A stretch of DNA of 64,000 bases from Candidatus Berkelbacteria bacterium RIFCSPLOWO2_01_FULL_50_28 (GTDB lineage Bacteria > Patescibacteria > UBA1384 > 2-12-FULL-50-11). Of the stretch, positions 57,184-64,000 are shown one piece after another (position 1 is the first letter of the stretch; each line of letters starts with the position of its first letter). The position numbers were made by a program, and so were the translations under genes. The notes beneath the pieces were generated by a model. That model was not told where the DNA came from. It ran no database searches and saw only the letters and a program-made list of their open reading frames with translations. Location of the stretch: NCBI GenBank assembly GCA_001774395.1, contig MEZX01000001.1, positions 1-64,000 on the forward strand, written 5' to 3'.

Positions 57184-58383
57184 ATGGGTATTCTACTTAA
57201 CCTAAAAACAGCCCTAAAGTCACTTTGGAATAATAGGCTTCGCAGTTTTCTTACCTTGTTGGGGATTGTCATCGGGGTTTACGCCGTTGTCACACTTTTG
57301 GCCGCGGCCCAGGGTGTCCAAAACCAAATCGGCGGTTTCGTTGAAGACTTCGGACCCCGAACAATAATAATTATGCCCGGTGAGTCGGATTCTTCTGGAA
57401 CGCCAAACTTTGCCGCTCAAGCCGCCCCGTCAACGCTGGTCGTTGATGACATTAGCTACCTTCGTCAACACGCAAACCTCATTGAAGACACGATCGACTA
57501 CGCTGTTTTTATCGGAGGCCTTGCGGCTCACGGCGATAAGAAATTGACCGGCATGCCTGTTGGCATCACACCGGGTGCGGAAGAACTGTTCAGCATAAAA
57601 ATAATTGCCGGACGTAATTTTACCCAAAATGACCTAACCAAGAAAAGCCGAGTCTTGGTGCTAAGTGAGGCGGCGGCAGAAAAGCTAGCTGTAAAAGTGG
57701 GTGAAACGATGAATATCGGCCGTGATCAATTCAAGGTAATTGGACTCTTCGAAGTCGAGCAGTCGCTAAGTATCAGCTCCGCCCAGGGGGAGATGTTTCT
57801 CATTCCGGCACCAGTCGCAAATGAAATAAACAGGTCGCCACAGGTTAATCGCATCGTCGTCCACTCCAAAACCGTCGAAGACGTCGATAAGGCAATTGCC
57901 CAAGTAGAAAAGGTGCTTACCGCCAAACACGGCACGACCGATTTCACCGTTATGAAACCGTCCGATATTCTGAAGACGGTTGATCAGATTATTAATGTGC
58001 TGAAATATATGGTTATCGGCATCACCTCCATTTCCCTGCTTGTTGGCGGCATTGGCATTATGAACATTATGCTTGTTACGGTGGCCGAACGAACCCGCGA
58101 GATCGGCATCCGCAAAGCAGTGGGCGCTACGGAAAGTGCGATCATGTTGCAGTTTTTGATCGAATCGGTTGTGCTAACGGTAATTGGCGCGTTGATCGGT
58201 ATTGGCTTAGCCTCTGTAACGTCGTATCTGGCCGCGAAATTCTCGCCGCTAGAACCACTCATCACCACCCAGACCATTTTGATCGCCGTAGCGATGGGCG
58301 TTATCGCAGGAGTTATCTTTGGCCTTTTCCCAGCCATTCGCGCCGCCCGTAAGAACCCCGTTGCCGCTCTCAAATACGAATAA
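57184..58383 (+). CDS. MacB/FtsX-type ABC transporter permease
   Basis: 399 residues: N-terminal TM helix (SFLTLLGIVIGVYAVVTLLA), a large outer MacB-periplasmic-core-like domain (about 45-260), and three C-terminal helices with GGIGIMNIMLVTVAERTREIGIRKAVGA and FPAIRAARKNPVAALKYE. These are hallmarks of mechanotransmission permeases that export peptides or lipoproteins. It works with the ATPase upstream. Confidence 0.95.
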   Translation: MGILLNLKTALKSLWNNRLRSFLTLLGIVIGVYAVVTLLAAAQGVQNQIGGFVEDFGPRTIIIMPGESDSSGTPNFAAQAAPSTLVVDDISYLRQHANLIEDTIDYAVFIGGLAAHGDKKLTGMPVGITPGAEELFSIKIIAGRNFTQNDLTKKSRVLVLSEAAAEKLAVKVGETMNIGRDQFKVIGLFEVEQSLSISSAQGEMFLIPAPVANEINRSPQVNRIVVHSKTVEDVDKAIAQVEKVLTAKHGTTDFTVMKPSDILKTVDQIINVLKYMVIGITSISLLVGGIGIMNIMLVTVAERTREIGIRKAVGATESAIMLQFLIESVVLTVIGALIGIGLASVTSYLAAKFSPLEPLITTQTILIAVAMGVIAGVIFGLFPAIRAARKNPVAALKYE

Positions 58384-58395
58384 ACAACCTGGTTC

Positions 58396-58542
58396 TTGAC
58401 CCCTCACTAAAGAGCTAACAGCTTTCTGTAGCCCTTTTGCCTGCGGAGTTTACTGAAAGACGACCCGGAGCAGAATGTAATTGTGCTATGTGAGTGAAAA
58501 GCTGTCGAGGCAAAAGATTAGCTCTTAAGTGCGGGGTTGACT
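58396..58542. ncRNA. Candidate structured RNA with long paired ends and pseudoknot potential
   Basis: The outer arms 58398-58418 and 58518-58541 pair over about 20 bases with a few mismatches (GACCCC..CACT.AAGAGCTAA). Inside, CAGCTTT (58419) matches AAAGCTG (58498), and CTTTTGCCT (58434) matches AGGCAAAAG (58508). The order a-b-a'-b' makes these two pairings a pseudoknot or mutually exclusive. No reading frame fits. The right arm contains the -35 box of the following gene. Strand and transcription are not established. Confidence 0.45.
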
Positions 58543-58565
58543 CGGTGTAAAGTTTCCTTTACATT
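58537..58565 (+). promoter_or_regulatory. Promoter and palindromic operator of the HTH-Hsp20 gene
   Basis: TTGACT (58537-58542), 17-nt spacer, TACATT (58560-58565). A perfect palindrome TGTAAAG-TTTC-CTTTACA (58546-58563) covers the spacer and most of the -10 box. The start codon follows 8 nt after the -10, so the mRNA is leaderless. A protein on this operator would block RNA polymerase; the HTH-containing product itself is the obvious candidate. Confidence 0.7.
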
Positions 58566-58573
58566 GTTGGTAA

Positions 58574-59179
58574 ATGTCATCGGAATTACGCCTACTTTTA
58601 CGGGACCTGCGTCAAGCCCAGGAACTGTCACAAGACGAGTTAGCCCATCAGCTGGGAATCTCTCGTCAATCAATCATTTCGCTCGAACAGGGCGCTTACT
58701 TGCCTAGTTTTCCACTGTTGATAACCATTATCGAGTTTTTCAACTGTGACCTTGAGGAGCTTGTGGAAGGCCTGGGACAGAATGCAGCACAATTGCCCTC
58801 GAGCGACGAGGTGCCTATTCAGATGATTGAACAGCCAGCCACCAGCTCGCTCTTTGGAGCAATCAATGTCTACGAAAACGAATCTGAGTACGAGGTTCAA
58901 GTTCAGGCGCCAGGGTTAAAAGAGAACGAGCTCAACCTTGAGTTTTCAGGTGACACGCTGACAATTACCGCTCAAACCGCGGTCGACAGGAACGATGCCA
59001 CTAAAAAACTCATCCGTCGCGAGTGGGAGCACGACTCATTCAGTCGTCAGGTGCGCTTCGCTCACCCGATCAAGGAAGAAAAAGTTGAGGCCAAGCTCTC
59101 TGACGGGACGTTAAGAGTTACCGCCCCGAAAGTGGAGCCAGTCAAACCGAAGGTTAAGAAGATTGAAGTGAAGAAGTAG
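58574..59179 (+). CDS. Fusion of XRE-type HTH and Hsp20/alpha-crystallin domain
   Basis: 201 residues. Residues 1-65 form an XRE/Cro helix-turn-helix (LLRDLRQAQELSQDELAHQL, GISRQSIISLEQGAYLPSF). A linker of about 25 residues leads to a full alpha-crystallin domain (about 92-185): NVYENESEYEVQVQAPGLKE, LNLEFSGDTLTITAQTA, RREWEHDSFSRQVRFAHPIK, EKVEAKLSDGTLRVTAPK. A Lys/Val-rich tail ends the protein. It joins DNA binding with small heat-shock chaperone activity in one chain, and a palindromic operator lies on its own promoter. Autoregulation is inferred. Confidence 0.9.
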   Translation: MSSELRLLLRDLRQAQELSQDELAHQLGISRQSIISLEQGAYLPSFPLLITIIEFFNCDLEELVEGLGQNAAQLPSSDEVPIQMIEQPATSSLFGAINVYENESEYEVQVQAPGLKENELNLEFSGDTLTITAQTAVDRNDATKKLIRREWEHDSFSRQVRFAHPIKEEKVEAKLSDGTLRVTAPKVEPVKPKVKKIEVKK

Positions 59180-59227
59180 TCGCCTTCAAAAGCGAGCAAA
59201 TTAGCGGCCAACTGGCCGCTAATTTAT

Positions 59228-59770
59228 CTACTTGACTGTGATCGAGATTATTTTATCGCCGATGGCAATTTTATTGACGACATCCAGGCCAGAAGTGACG
59301 ATGCCGAAGTTGGTGTACTGTTTGTCCAGAAAGCTCGATTCCTTTTTCACAATAAAGAATTGGGCGTCGTTAGAGACTTTAATGTCGCTACCGCGCGCCA
59401 CCCCGAGCGAACCTAAAACAAACGGTTTATCGGAGAGCTCAGTAGCTATCTCGCCGCCGCCAGTACCGGTACCTAACGGATCGCCGCCCTGGATTACCCA
59501 ATCTTCAACACGGTGAAAAGTGAGATTGTTATAGAAACCAGACTTCACTTTGTCTTTGAAATTCTGAACCGTCTTTGGCGCCACGCTCGGATACAGTTCC
59601 AACGTAATATCGCCTTTTGAAGTTTTGATAACTGCCGTAGTTTTTTTGAGTGAGGCGTCCGCGTTATTTGGTTGTGGACCTGGCGCCACTGCTTTTTTGC
59701 CTGGAACCAACGCAAACAGACCCAAAATTGCCGCCAATACGATCACACCGATAATAATATTGTTTGTCAT
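59228..59770 (-). CDS. Membrane-anchored cyclophilin-type peptidyl-prolyl isomerase
   Basis: 180 residues: N-terminal anchor (NIIIGVIVLAAILGLFALVP) and a cyclophilin domain (KTSKGDITLELYPSVAPKTV, NLTFHRVEDWVIQGGDPLGT, GSLGVARGSD, AQFFIVKKESSFLDKQYTNFG). It should act outside the membrane, alongside the PpiC protein at 13404. Confidence 0.95.
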   Translation of the reverse strand: MTNNIIIGVIVLAAILGLFALVPGKKAVAPGPQPNNADASLKKTTAVIKTSKGDITLELYPSVAPKTVQNFKDKVKSGFYNNLTFHRVEDWVIQGGDPLGTGTGGGEIATELSDKPFVLGSLGVARGSDIKVSNDAQFFIVKKESSFLDKQYTNFGIVTSGLDVVNKIAIGDKIISITVK

Positions 59771-59775
59771 AGTTG

Positions 59776-59851
59776 TGCGCGGTAGTGGATTCGAACCACT
59801 GAAACCTCCTCGACGTCAACGAGGCGCTCTAACCAACTGAGCTAACCGCGC
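59776..59851 (-). tRNA. tRNA-Val (GAC)
   Basis: Acceptor GCGCGGT/ACCGCGC, discriminator A. Anticodon stem CCTCG/CGAGG and loop TTGACGT give GAC. T-arm AGTGGTTCGAATCCACT. Its first bases overlap the stop codon of the upstream LAGLIDADG-like gene. No CCA. Confidence 0.95.
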
Positions 59852-60534
59852 ATTGTTGCTATCTTCTCACAAAATAACCTGCTAATCCAGACGAGCCTGC
59901 GTTGGATTGCAACCCGTCCGTACGAAACCACGCAAACCCCTTTATAATCTAAATAGGTGGGCTTTCCAGAAGTTCGCTTGTCTAAGGAAGTGGACTTAAA
60001 GTTCTCTATTGGAACCTTCAAGGTTTCCGCCCAGTACTCTCTTGTTTGCCCGATTTTTTGATCAGCTCGTAGATGGAGATAGAATCTGGCCTGAGTTGGA
60101 CTTACTCCATAGAGCTTCTTCATACAATAAACAAAGAATTTCAGAATAGTTGGGTCAGAGCTACCAAGTGAGGTATCAGACGACTTTTTACTTCCCTCTC
60201 CCAAATAGAGAATCGCTAGGGCCAGTTCCAGAGTAGAAGCATCCGTAAGATTTAACCTGCTCATCACCGCCTCCGCTTCTAAGCGCGCTACTTCAATACG
60301 ACCCGCTTTCTGTCGATTGTGCCAGCGAATTGCGTTACCGCGCGATTCATTAATTGCCTTGAGCCAATTCGCTTTGATTGCAGTCCTTTGCTTATCGGTT
60401 AATTGGATACCAATGAACCAATAACTCAATGTTGATTTAGGAATCCCCAGCTCTATCCCAATGCGCCCAAGTGGGACGCCTTCTTTGCGCATTTTCAACG
60501 CGAGATCTTTTAAGTGAAGGAATCTTGATTTCAT
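59842..60534 (-). CDS. HTH plus LAGLIDADG-like protein, paralogue 2
   Basis: 230 residues from ATG 60534 (an upstream start at 60621 overlaps the deacetylase). HTH: LALKMRKEGVPLGRIGIELG then IPKSTLSYWF. C-terminal part: LALAILYLGEGSKKSSDTSL, GSSDPTILKFFVYCMKKLYG. This is the same architecture as 27105-27839. The last codon and stop (CGC GGT TAG) are the first bases of tRNA-Val, so transcription of the gene would run into the tRNA. That is consistent with a mobile gene targeting a tRNA 5' end. Confidence 0.62.
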   Translation of the reverse strand: MKSRFLHLKDLALKMRKEGVPLGRIGIELGIPKSTLSYWFIGIQLTDKQRTAIKANWLKAINESRGNAIRWHNRQKAGRIEVARLEAEAVMSRLNLTDASTLELALAILYLGEGSKKSSDTSLGSSDPTILKFFVYCMKKLYGVSPTQARFYLHLRADQKIGQTREYWAETLKVPIENFKSTSLDKRTSGKPTYLDYKGVCVVSYGRVAIQRRLVWISRLFCEKIATMRG

Positions 60535-60577
60535 TACAGTATCCTCACTATGCTCTGCAGTACGGTTGCTGTCAATA

Positions 60578-61444
60578 CTAATCTTTGCTGCGTTGGGAAG
60601 GATCAAGAGCACCATCGGCAATAGCGATTTCTTCGTTGATGCGCTGCATTACGTCAGTGAAGTTTTTTACCCTTATGCGCGGCAGCTCAAATAGCGAAGA
60701 TTGTTCTGTCGCCACGCCAAAATTTGTTGTTACTGCGGCACGTACCCCTAAACCAAAAACTAGATCAACAGTCTCCGCTTTGTACTGGCCGGATGGATAA
60801 GAAAAAACATATTCGGTATCTACCAAGCTGTTACTTATCTGCGTGTAAGCATTTTCGCGAGTCTGGTTGGCTAAATTAACGTGTGACATCGTGTGGCCAC
60901 CAATTTCCATTCCCGCCTCCCTCAGCTTTGTTATCTGGTCGCGCGTCATGTAACCTTTCCTGCCAACAAAGTCACCAACGACAAAAAACGTCGCCGTCAT
61001 TTTGTGATCCAGTAAAATAGGCAGGGCTTTTTTATAGGCATCAGTGTAGCCGTCGTCAAACGTTAAAATGACAGACTTTTCACCATATTTACCCTCCGCC
61101 AGCTCACTTAGGCTTATCGTGTGGTAGCCCTCAGCGACCAGCGCGTCCAGCTGGCTCGAGAGTATATCCGGCGCAACGGAGAGCTGGACCCCAAGCGGGT
61201 CATCCGTTCGATCCGCATAATCTCGAATATAGTGGTACATCAGTATCGGAACGCGGAAACTAGCACTCGAAGTGTTTGTTAGTGGAATTTGAGTTGTTGA
61301 TTGGGACGGTTGGGACCCAACGACGTCGGCCGGAACTTCCGATGGCGTTGGTGCCCTCTCCAGGCTAAAACCAATTTTCACCCACATAAATACGGCCGTG
61401 CCGACCAAACAAAAAACAAAGAGCCCAAACAGTATCCGACCCAT
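60578..61444 (-). CDS. Exported polysaccharide deacetylase (NodB domain)
   Basis: 288 residues from ATG 61444: anchor (ILFGLFVFCLVGTAVFMWV), Ser/Thr/Pro linker, then the CE4 domain with VPILMYHYI, VILTFDDGYTDAY (catalytic Asp and metal Asp), MEIGGHTMSHVNL (H-x3-H) and YVFSYPSGQY. It should remove acetyl groups from peptidoglycan or another surface glycan. A longer frame to 61690 crosses tRNA-Glu and is rejected. Confidence 0.92.
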   Translation of the reverse strand: MGRILFGLFVFCLVGTAVFMWVKIGFSLERAPTPSEVPADVVGSQPSQSTTQIPLTNTSSASFRVPILMYHYIRDYADRTDDPLGVQLSVAPDILSSQLDALVAEGYHTISLSELAEGKYGEKSVILTFDDGYTDAYKKALPILLDHKMTATFFVVGDFVGRKGYMTRDQITKLREAGMEIGGHTMSHVNLANQTRENAYTQISNSLVDTEYVFSYPSGQYKAETVDLVFGLGVRAAVTTNFGVATEQSSLFELPRIRVKNFTDVMQRINEEIAIADGALDPSQRSKD

Positions 61445-61506
61445 TGCAGTAAGTATACCTCGGCTGTAATTGGGTTCAAAATAGGGTAGAATAGTTAAGA
61501 TATTTG

Positions 61507-61580
61507 GGTCCCATCGTCTAGTGGCCCAGGACGCTGGATTTTCATTCCAGAAATCGCGGGTTCGACTCCCGCTGGGACCG
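61507..61580 (+). tRNA. tRNA-Glu (TTC)
   Basis: Acceptor GGTCCCA/TGGGACC, discriminator G. Anticodon stem CTGGA/TCCAG and loop TTTTCAT give TTC. T-arm GCGGGTTCGACTCCCGC. No CCA. Confidence 0.95.
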
Positions 61581-61585
61581 CTCTT

Positions 61586-61615
61586 CAAAAACACTCGCCA
61601 CCGGCGGGTGTTTTT
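61586..61615 (+). terminator. tRNA-Glu terminator
   Basis: Stem AACACTCGCC/GGCGGGTGTT with loop ACC, flanked by A and T runs; T5 at the end. Confidence 0.8.
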
Positions 61616-61619
61616 GGCG

Positions 61620-61777
61620 AATGCATTTGGGGAGACGAACCCATTGCCGTTAGGCAATAGGTGCGATTTGTACGAGTTTACGAAGTACAAAATGAGCGTA
61701 GTGAATATAACGACTGAGCGGTCGCGAAGGAGTTATGCCGGAGCGAAGCGACGGATAATCCCGCTGGGACCGCACAA
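61620..61777 (+). repeat. tRNA-downstream repeat ending in a copy of the tRNA-Glu 3' end
   Basis: Contains TTGTAC/GTACAA arms, ATGCCGGAGCGAAGCGACGG (also after tRNA-His), and ends with ATCCCGCTGGGACCGCAC. The last motif repeats the tRNA-Glu end (CTCCCGCTGGGACCGCTC at 61565) about 190 nt downstream. No gene is seen. The spacing suggests insertion of a small element at the tRNA 3' end with duplication of its target. Confidence 0.65.
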
Positions 61778-61796
61778 GTGGGGCGGCTAGGGTCGC

Positions 61797-62192
61797 CTAG
61801 CCGCCTTCGGGGTTATCAAGTGAGTCTTCCATCTCAGCTGCGGCTTCATGGAGACCTTCCAGGATTAGGCGCATTGCCAAGGGCAACTTTCTCTCGTCTT
61901 CCAACTGTGCTATCTGGCTACGAGCCTGGCCAATTAACTCGGAAAGCGCTATTTTCTTCTCGGGATCGACGGACTCACTCAGTTGCCCTTCCAATCCAGT
62001 AATTCGCTCGTGCAAAATCTTCGCTCGAAGATCGGTTCGAACATCAAGCTCGATAGAGCGTGCTTGCTCCTTCCCTTTGCCCTTATGCCGTACCAGCAAC
62101 CAGGAAACGGCACCGATAGCGGCAAGTCCGGCTCCGACCCCCCAGAGTAGCTTGGTATCGAGCTTCTTGGACTTTAGTTCGCGTTTACTCAA
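61797..62192 (-). CDS. Membrane-anchored helical protein (YtxH-like)
   Basis: The best start is TTG at 62192, seven nt after GGGAGGTGA; an ATG at 62207 would place the ribosome site inside the gene. The 131-residue product has one membrane segment (LLWGVGAGLAAIGAVSWLLV) close to the N-terminus, then charged helices with heptad character (LRAKILHERITGLEGQLSES, LIGQARSQIAQLEDERKL). It resembles YtxH-like envelope proteins in layout only. Confidence 0.65.
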   Translation of the reverse strand: MSKRELKSKKLDTKLLWGVGAGLAAIGAVSWLLVRHKGKGKEQARSIELDVRTDLRAKILHERITGLEGQLSESVDPEKKIALSELIGQARSQIAQLEDERKLPLAMRLILEGLHEAAAEMEDSLDNPEGG

Positions 62193-62247
62193 AGGTTCAC
62201 CTCCCAATGGATTGAATATTAGTCTAATTTAGGCGACGCTAGAAGTG

Positions 62248-62844
62248 ATGAAACTACGAGCATTCACGCTAATTGAAGTTCTGACGGTTATCTTTATCAT
62301 CGGCATCTTGGTGTCGCTCGGTGCTTACGGCTGGGCGGCAAGCCTGACGCGTTCACGTGACACACAACGGATTAGCGCCCTGCTGTCAACGAAGAACGCT
62401 TTGGAACAGTACTACCTGGAGCATCGAACTTATCCGGCGTACAAGAGTCACGTGCCCGCAGTTTACGCCGCCCGTTGGCAGCTGGAAAGTAGCTTGCCCT
62501 GCCAGAGCGGCGGCGGTTACTTAACCCCAACTTACCTGACTTCCGTTCCCGAAGACCCCAGCCATAAGCTCGGCAGTCTGGTTGAACCGTGCCAAACAAC
62601 ACACTACGGCCAGTACCTTTATCTACCCACTCCAAAAAGCCCGCCTGCAACAGGGTACTACCTGATCGCTCGCATGGAACGCAACAATAACGTGAACTGG
62701 AAAAGCGAGGTGCTCACCAAACTTACGAGTGCTGGCTATAATCTACCAACACAAACATTCGCGCCCTGCACAGCAGGGCAGTTCGGAATAGACCCCGTCC
62801 CTTGCAGCCACAATTATTTTATCTCTAGCTCTCGTAACAACTAG
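62248..62844 (+). CDS. Type IV pilin/prepilin-like protein
   Basis: ATG 62248 (a GTG at 62245 is also possible). The very short leader MKLRA is followed by FTLIEVLTVIFIIGILVSLG, the class III signal with the conserved Glu5, processed by prepilin peptidase. The helix and a globular domain with four Cys (SLPCQSGGGY, EPCQTT, APCTAGQ, VPCSHN) complete 198 residues; these could be oxidised by the DsbA/VKOR pair. No pilus assembly gene is in the window. Confidence 0.9.
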   Translation: MKLRAFTLIEVLTVIFIIGILVSLGAYGWAASLTRSRDTQRISALLSTKNALEQYYLEHRTYPAYKSHVPAVYAARWQLESSLPCQSGGGYLTPTYLTSVPEDPSHKLGSLVEPCQTTHYGQYLYLPTPKSPPATGYYLIARMERNNNVNWKSEVLTKLTSAGYNLPTQTFAPCTAGQFGIDPVPCSHNYFISSSRNN

Positions 62845-62910
62845 TTCTAGAGTCCAGGCTGCCCTGCTCCAGGATTATTCTACGCTCGGGTATGATACAA
62901 TTTCCCTGTT

Positions 62911-64000
62911 GTGCAACAGACGACGACTAAATTATCTGCGTTTTGGTGGCGGTTTTTTGAAATACTCCCAGGCGCTTTGACGTGGATTGCGTTACTAGGG
63001 ACCATTTTCCTAAGCTTCAGTCATCCGGTGTTAGTGGCGATCTTTGTCATATGTTTTGATCTAAACTGGCTGTTTCGATCGTTGAGGATGATGAAAAATA
63101 CCTTCCTAACTTACCTTTACATTAAGAGAGATCAAAGAATAGACTGGAAAGAGAGGCTAGATTCTTTAAGCAAAAATCAGCAAATAAATAGCAGATTGGT
63201 TGTTGAGAGTATAAAACCAGACGAGCTTTACCACGCAATAATATTGGTCCATTACAAAGAGCCGCTTGAACTGTTAATTGGTTCGATTGAGAGTTACGCT
63301 CGGAGCCGTACCAACAAAGAACGTTTGTGGTTAATATTAGGTTCAGAAGAACGGGCGGGGAACGACATCCATCGAATTTTCGAGGCCATACAAAAACGTT
63401 TCGGCAATGAATTCGGCCATATCATGCAAACGATCCACCCAGCTAACATCCCGGGCGAGATCAAGTGCAAGTCTGCCAACGGCACTTGGGCGGCAAAAGA
63501 ATTTAAAAAAGTACTTGATAGTCGCCAGATCGAGTACGACAAAGTGATTGTTCACAACTTCGATGCCGACACCATGGTTTACTCGAACTACTTTGACTAT
63601 GTTGCGTATAAATATCTTACATCCCCACTTGGCCAGCCGACCTCCTTCCAACCTGTGCATGTTTACGCCAACAATATCTGGGACGTACCAGCATTGATGC
63701 GTCTTATCGCTCAAAGCTCTACACTAATTTTTATGCACAATATGTTGCGGCAAAGCCGCTTCCATCATTTTTCTTCACGGAGTGACGTGTTTCAAACCAT
63801 AGTCGACATTAACTACTGGACAGTAAATGCTATCCCCGAGGACTCAAGACAGTATTACGATTCGTACTTTCACTATCACGGGAAATTGGTTATTGAACCA
63901 ATCTATATCCCTTTACGTATGGATGCGGTTTATGCTGACGGCTACTGGCCGACAGTGCAGAATCAGTACTTCCAGTTACGTCGTTGGGCATGGGGAATTT
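62911..64000 (+). CDS. Processive family 2 glycosyltransferase-like membrane protein (5' part)
   Basis: The gene begins with GTG at 62911 (9 nt after a TACAAT box) and runs off the window with about 363 codons visible. N-terminal membrane segments (ALTWIALLGTIFLSFSHPVL, VAIFVICFDLNWLF) are followed by a GT2-type domain: YHAIILVHYKEPLELLIGSI, VIVHNFDADTMVYSNYF (a DxD site) and, near the end, NQYFQLRRWAWG, the QxxRW-like motif of processive enzymes. It probably builds or exports a surface polysaccharide. Confidence 0.85.
   Translation, partial: MQQTTTKLSAFWWRFFEILPGALTWIALLGTIFLSFSHPVLVAIFVICFDLNWLFRSLRMMKNTFLTYLYIKRDQRIDWKERLDSLSKNQQINSRLVVESIKPDELYHAIILVHYKEPLELLIGSIESYARSRTNKERLWLILGSEERAGNDIHRIFEAIQKRFGNEFGHIMQTIHPANIPGEIKCKSANGTWAAKEFKKVLDSRQIEYDKVIVHNFDADTMVYSNYFDYVAYKYLTSPLGQPTSFQPVHVYANNIWDVPALMRLIAQSSTLIFMHNMLRQSRFHHFSSRSDVFQTIVDINYWTVNAIPEDSRQYYDSYFHYHGKLVIEPIYIPLRMDAVYADGYWPTVQNQYFQLRRWAWGI

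Noticed and set aside
60578..61690. Longer start for the polysaccharide deacetylase
   Set aside because: The extension crosses tRNA-Glu and its terminator; the ATG at 61444 followed by a membrane anchor is the natural start.
1..64000. CRISPR array
   Set aside because: No series of identical direct repeats with regular unique spacers and no cas gene was seen; the tandem repeats found are simple sequence or IS21 ends.
1..64000. Alternative genetic code (TGA read as Gly or Trp)
   Set aside because: TGA ends several clear genes at the expected place (for example 9240-9242, 13435-13437, 40132-40134) and does not interrupt conserved domains.

Overview
The window looks like a chromosomal segment of a Candidate Phyla Radiation (Patescibacteria) bacterium. 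Genes are compact and often overlap. Single-copy housekeeping genes (infC, uvrA, rnhB, rnpB, tsaE/tsaB, ychF, smpB, ssrA, glyA, thrS, folD, pyrD, pyrE) alternate with envelope genes typical of these organisms: LCP protein, PpiC foldase, bactofilin, DsbA/VKOR pair, DedA, a prepilin-like protein and MacB-type ABC pairs. Eight tRNA genes are present, none with an encoded CCA. TGA is used as a normal stop codon, so the Gracilibacteria-type recoding does not apply. The lineage below CPR level cannot be fixed from this sequence.

Layout. 0-11 kb: infC, a lipid-kinase-like gene, bactofilin, uvrA-rnhB, a structured antisense-side RNA candidate, an enlarged rnpB whose P12 helix carries a small protein gene, tRNA-Gln, pyrD, and a VWA lipoprotein/membrane coiled-coil pair. 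11-19 kb: tsaE-tsaB, LCP, PpiC, a PQ-loop-like protein, tRNA-Asp, a YgjP-like metallopeptidase, ychF, and a cobalamin-riboswitch locus encoding a DUF4430 (transcobalamin C-terminal-like) protein. 19-33 kb: smpB, a PLP enzyme, glyA-thrS, folD, DsbA/VKOR, a PEP-mobile-domain protein, a histidine-phosphatase-like gene, DedA, a nucleotidyltransferase and a PfkB kinase. 33-42 kb: GreA-like, ParB-like, HhH/FeS glycosylase, LysM-CHAP, HD, pyrE and asparagine-synthase-like genes. 42.7-55.9 kb: a degenerate, differently composed island ending in a large serine integrase that overlaps the 3' end of ssrA. It holds two recombinase-domain proteins without catalytic domains, IS21 and IS3 debris, an amino-acid ABC transporter coupled to a haem-oxygenase-fold enzyme, and truncated DsbA and defence-like genes. 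56-64 kb: ssrA, a MacB-like ABC pair, an HTH-Hsp20 fusion with a palindromic operator, cyclophilin, a polysaccharide deacetylase, a prepilin and a GT2 glycosyltransferase that runs off the end.

Two expression styles coexist. Many core genes have a -10 box ending 3-9 nt before the start codon (leaderless transcripts). Many hypothetical or accessory genes instead have a strong GGAGG Shine-Dalgarno sequence, and in two cases this is followed only by a non-standard start (AUC, AUA). The most striking items are the protein gene in the P12 helix of RNase P RNA, the riboswitch-controlled transcobalamin-like protein, the HTH-Hsp20 fusion, a 24-nt coding palindrome shared by rnhB and ychF, and the stand-alone recombinase domains.
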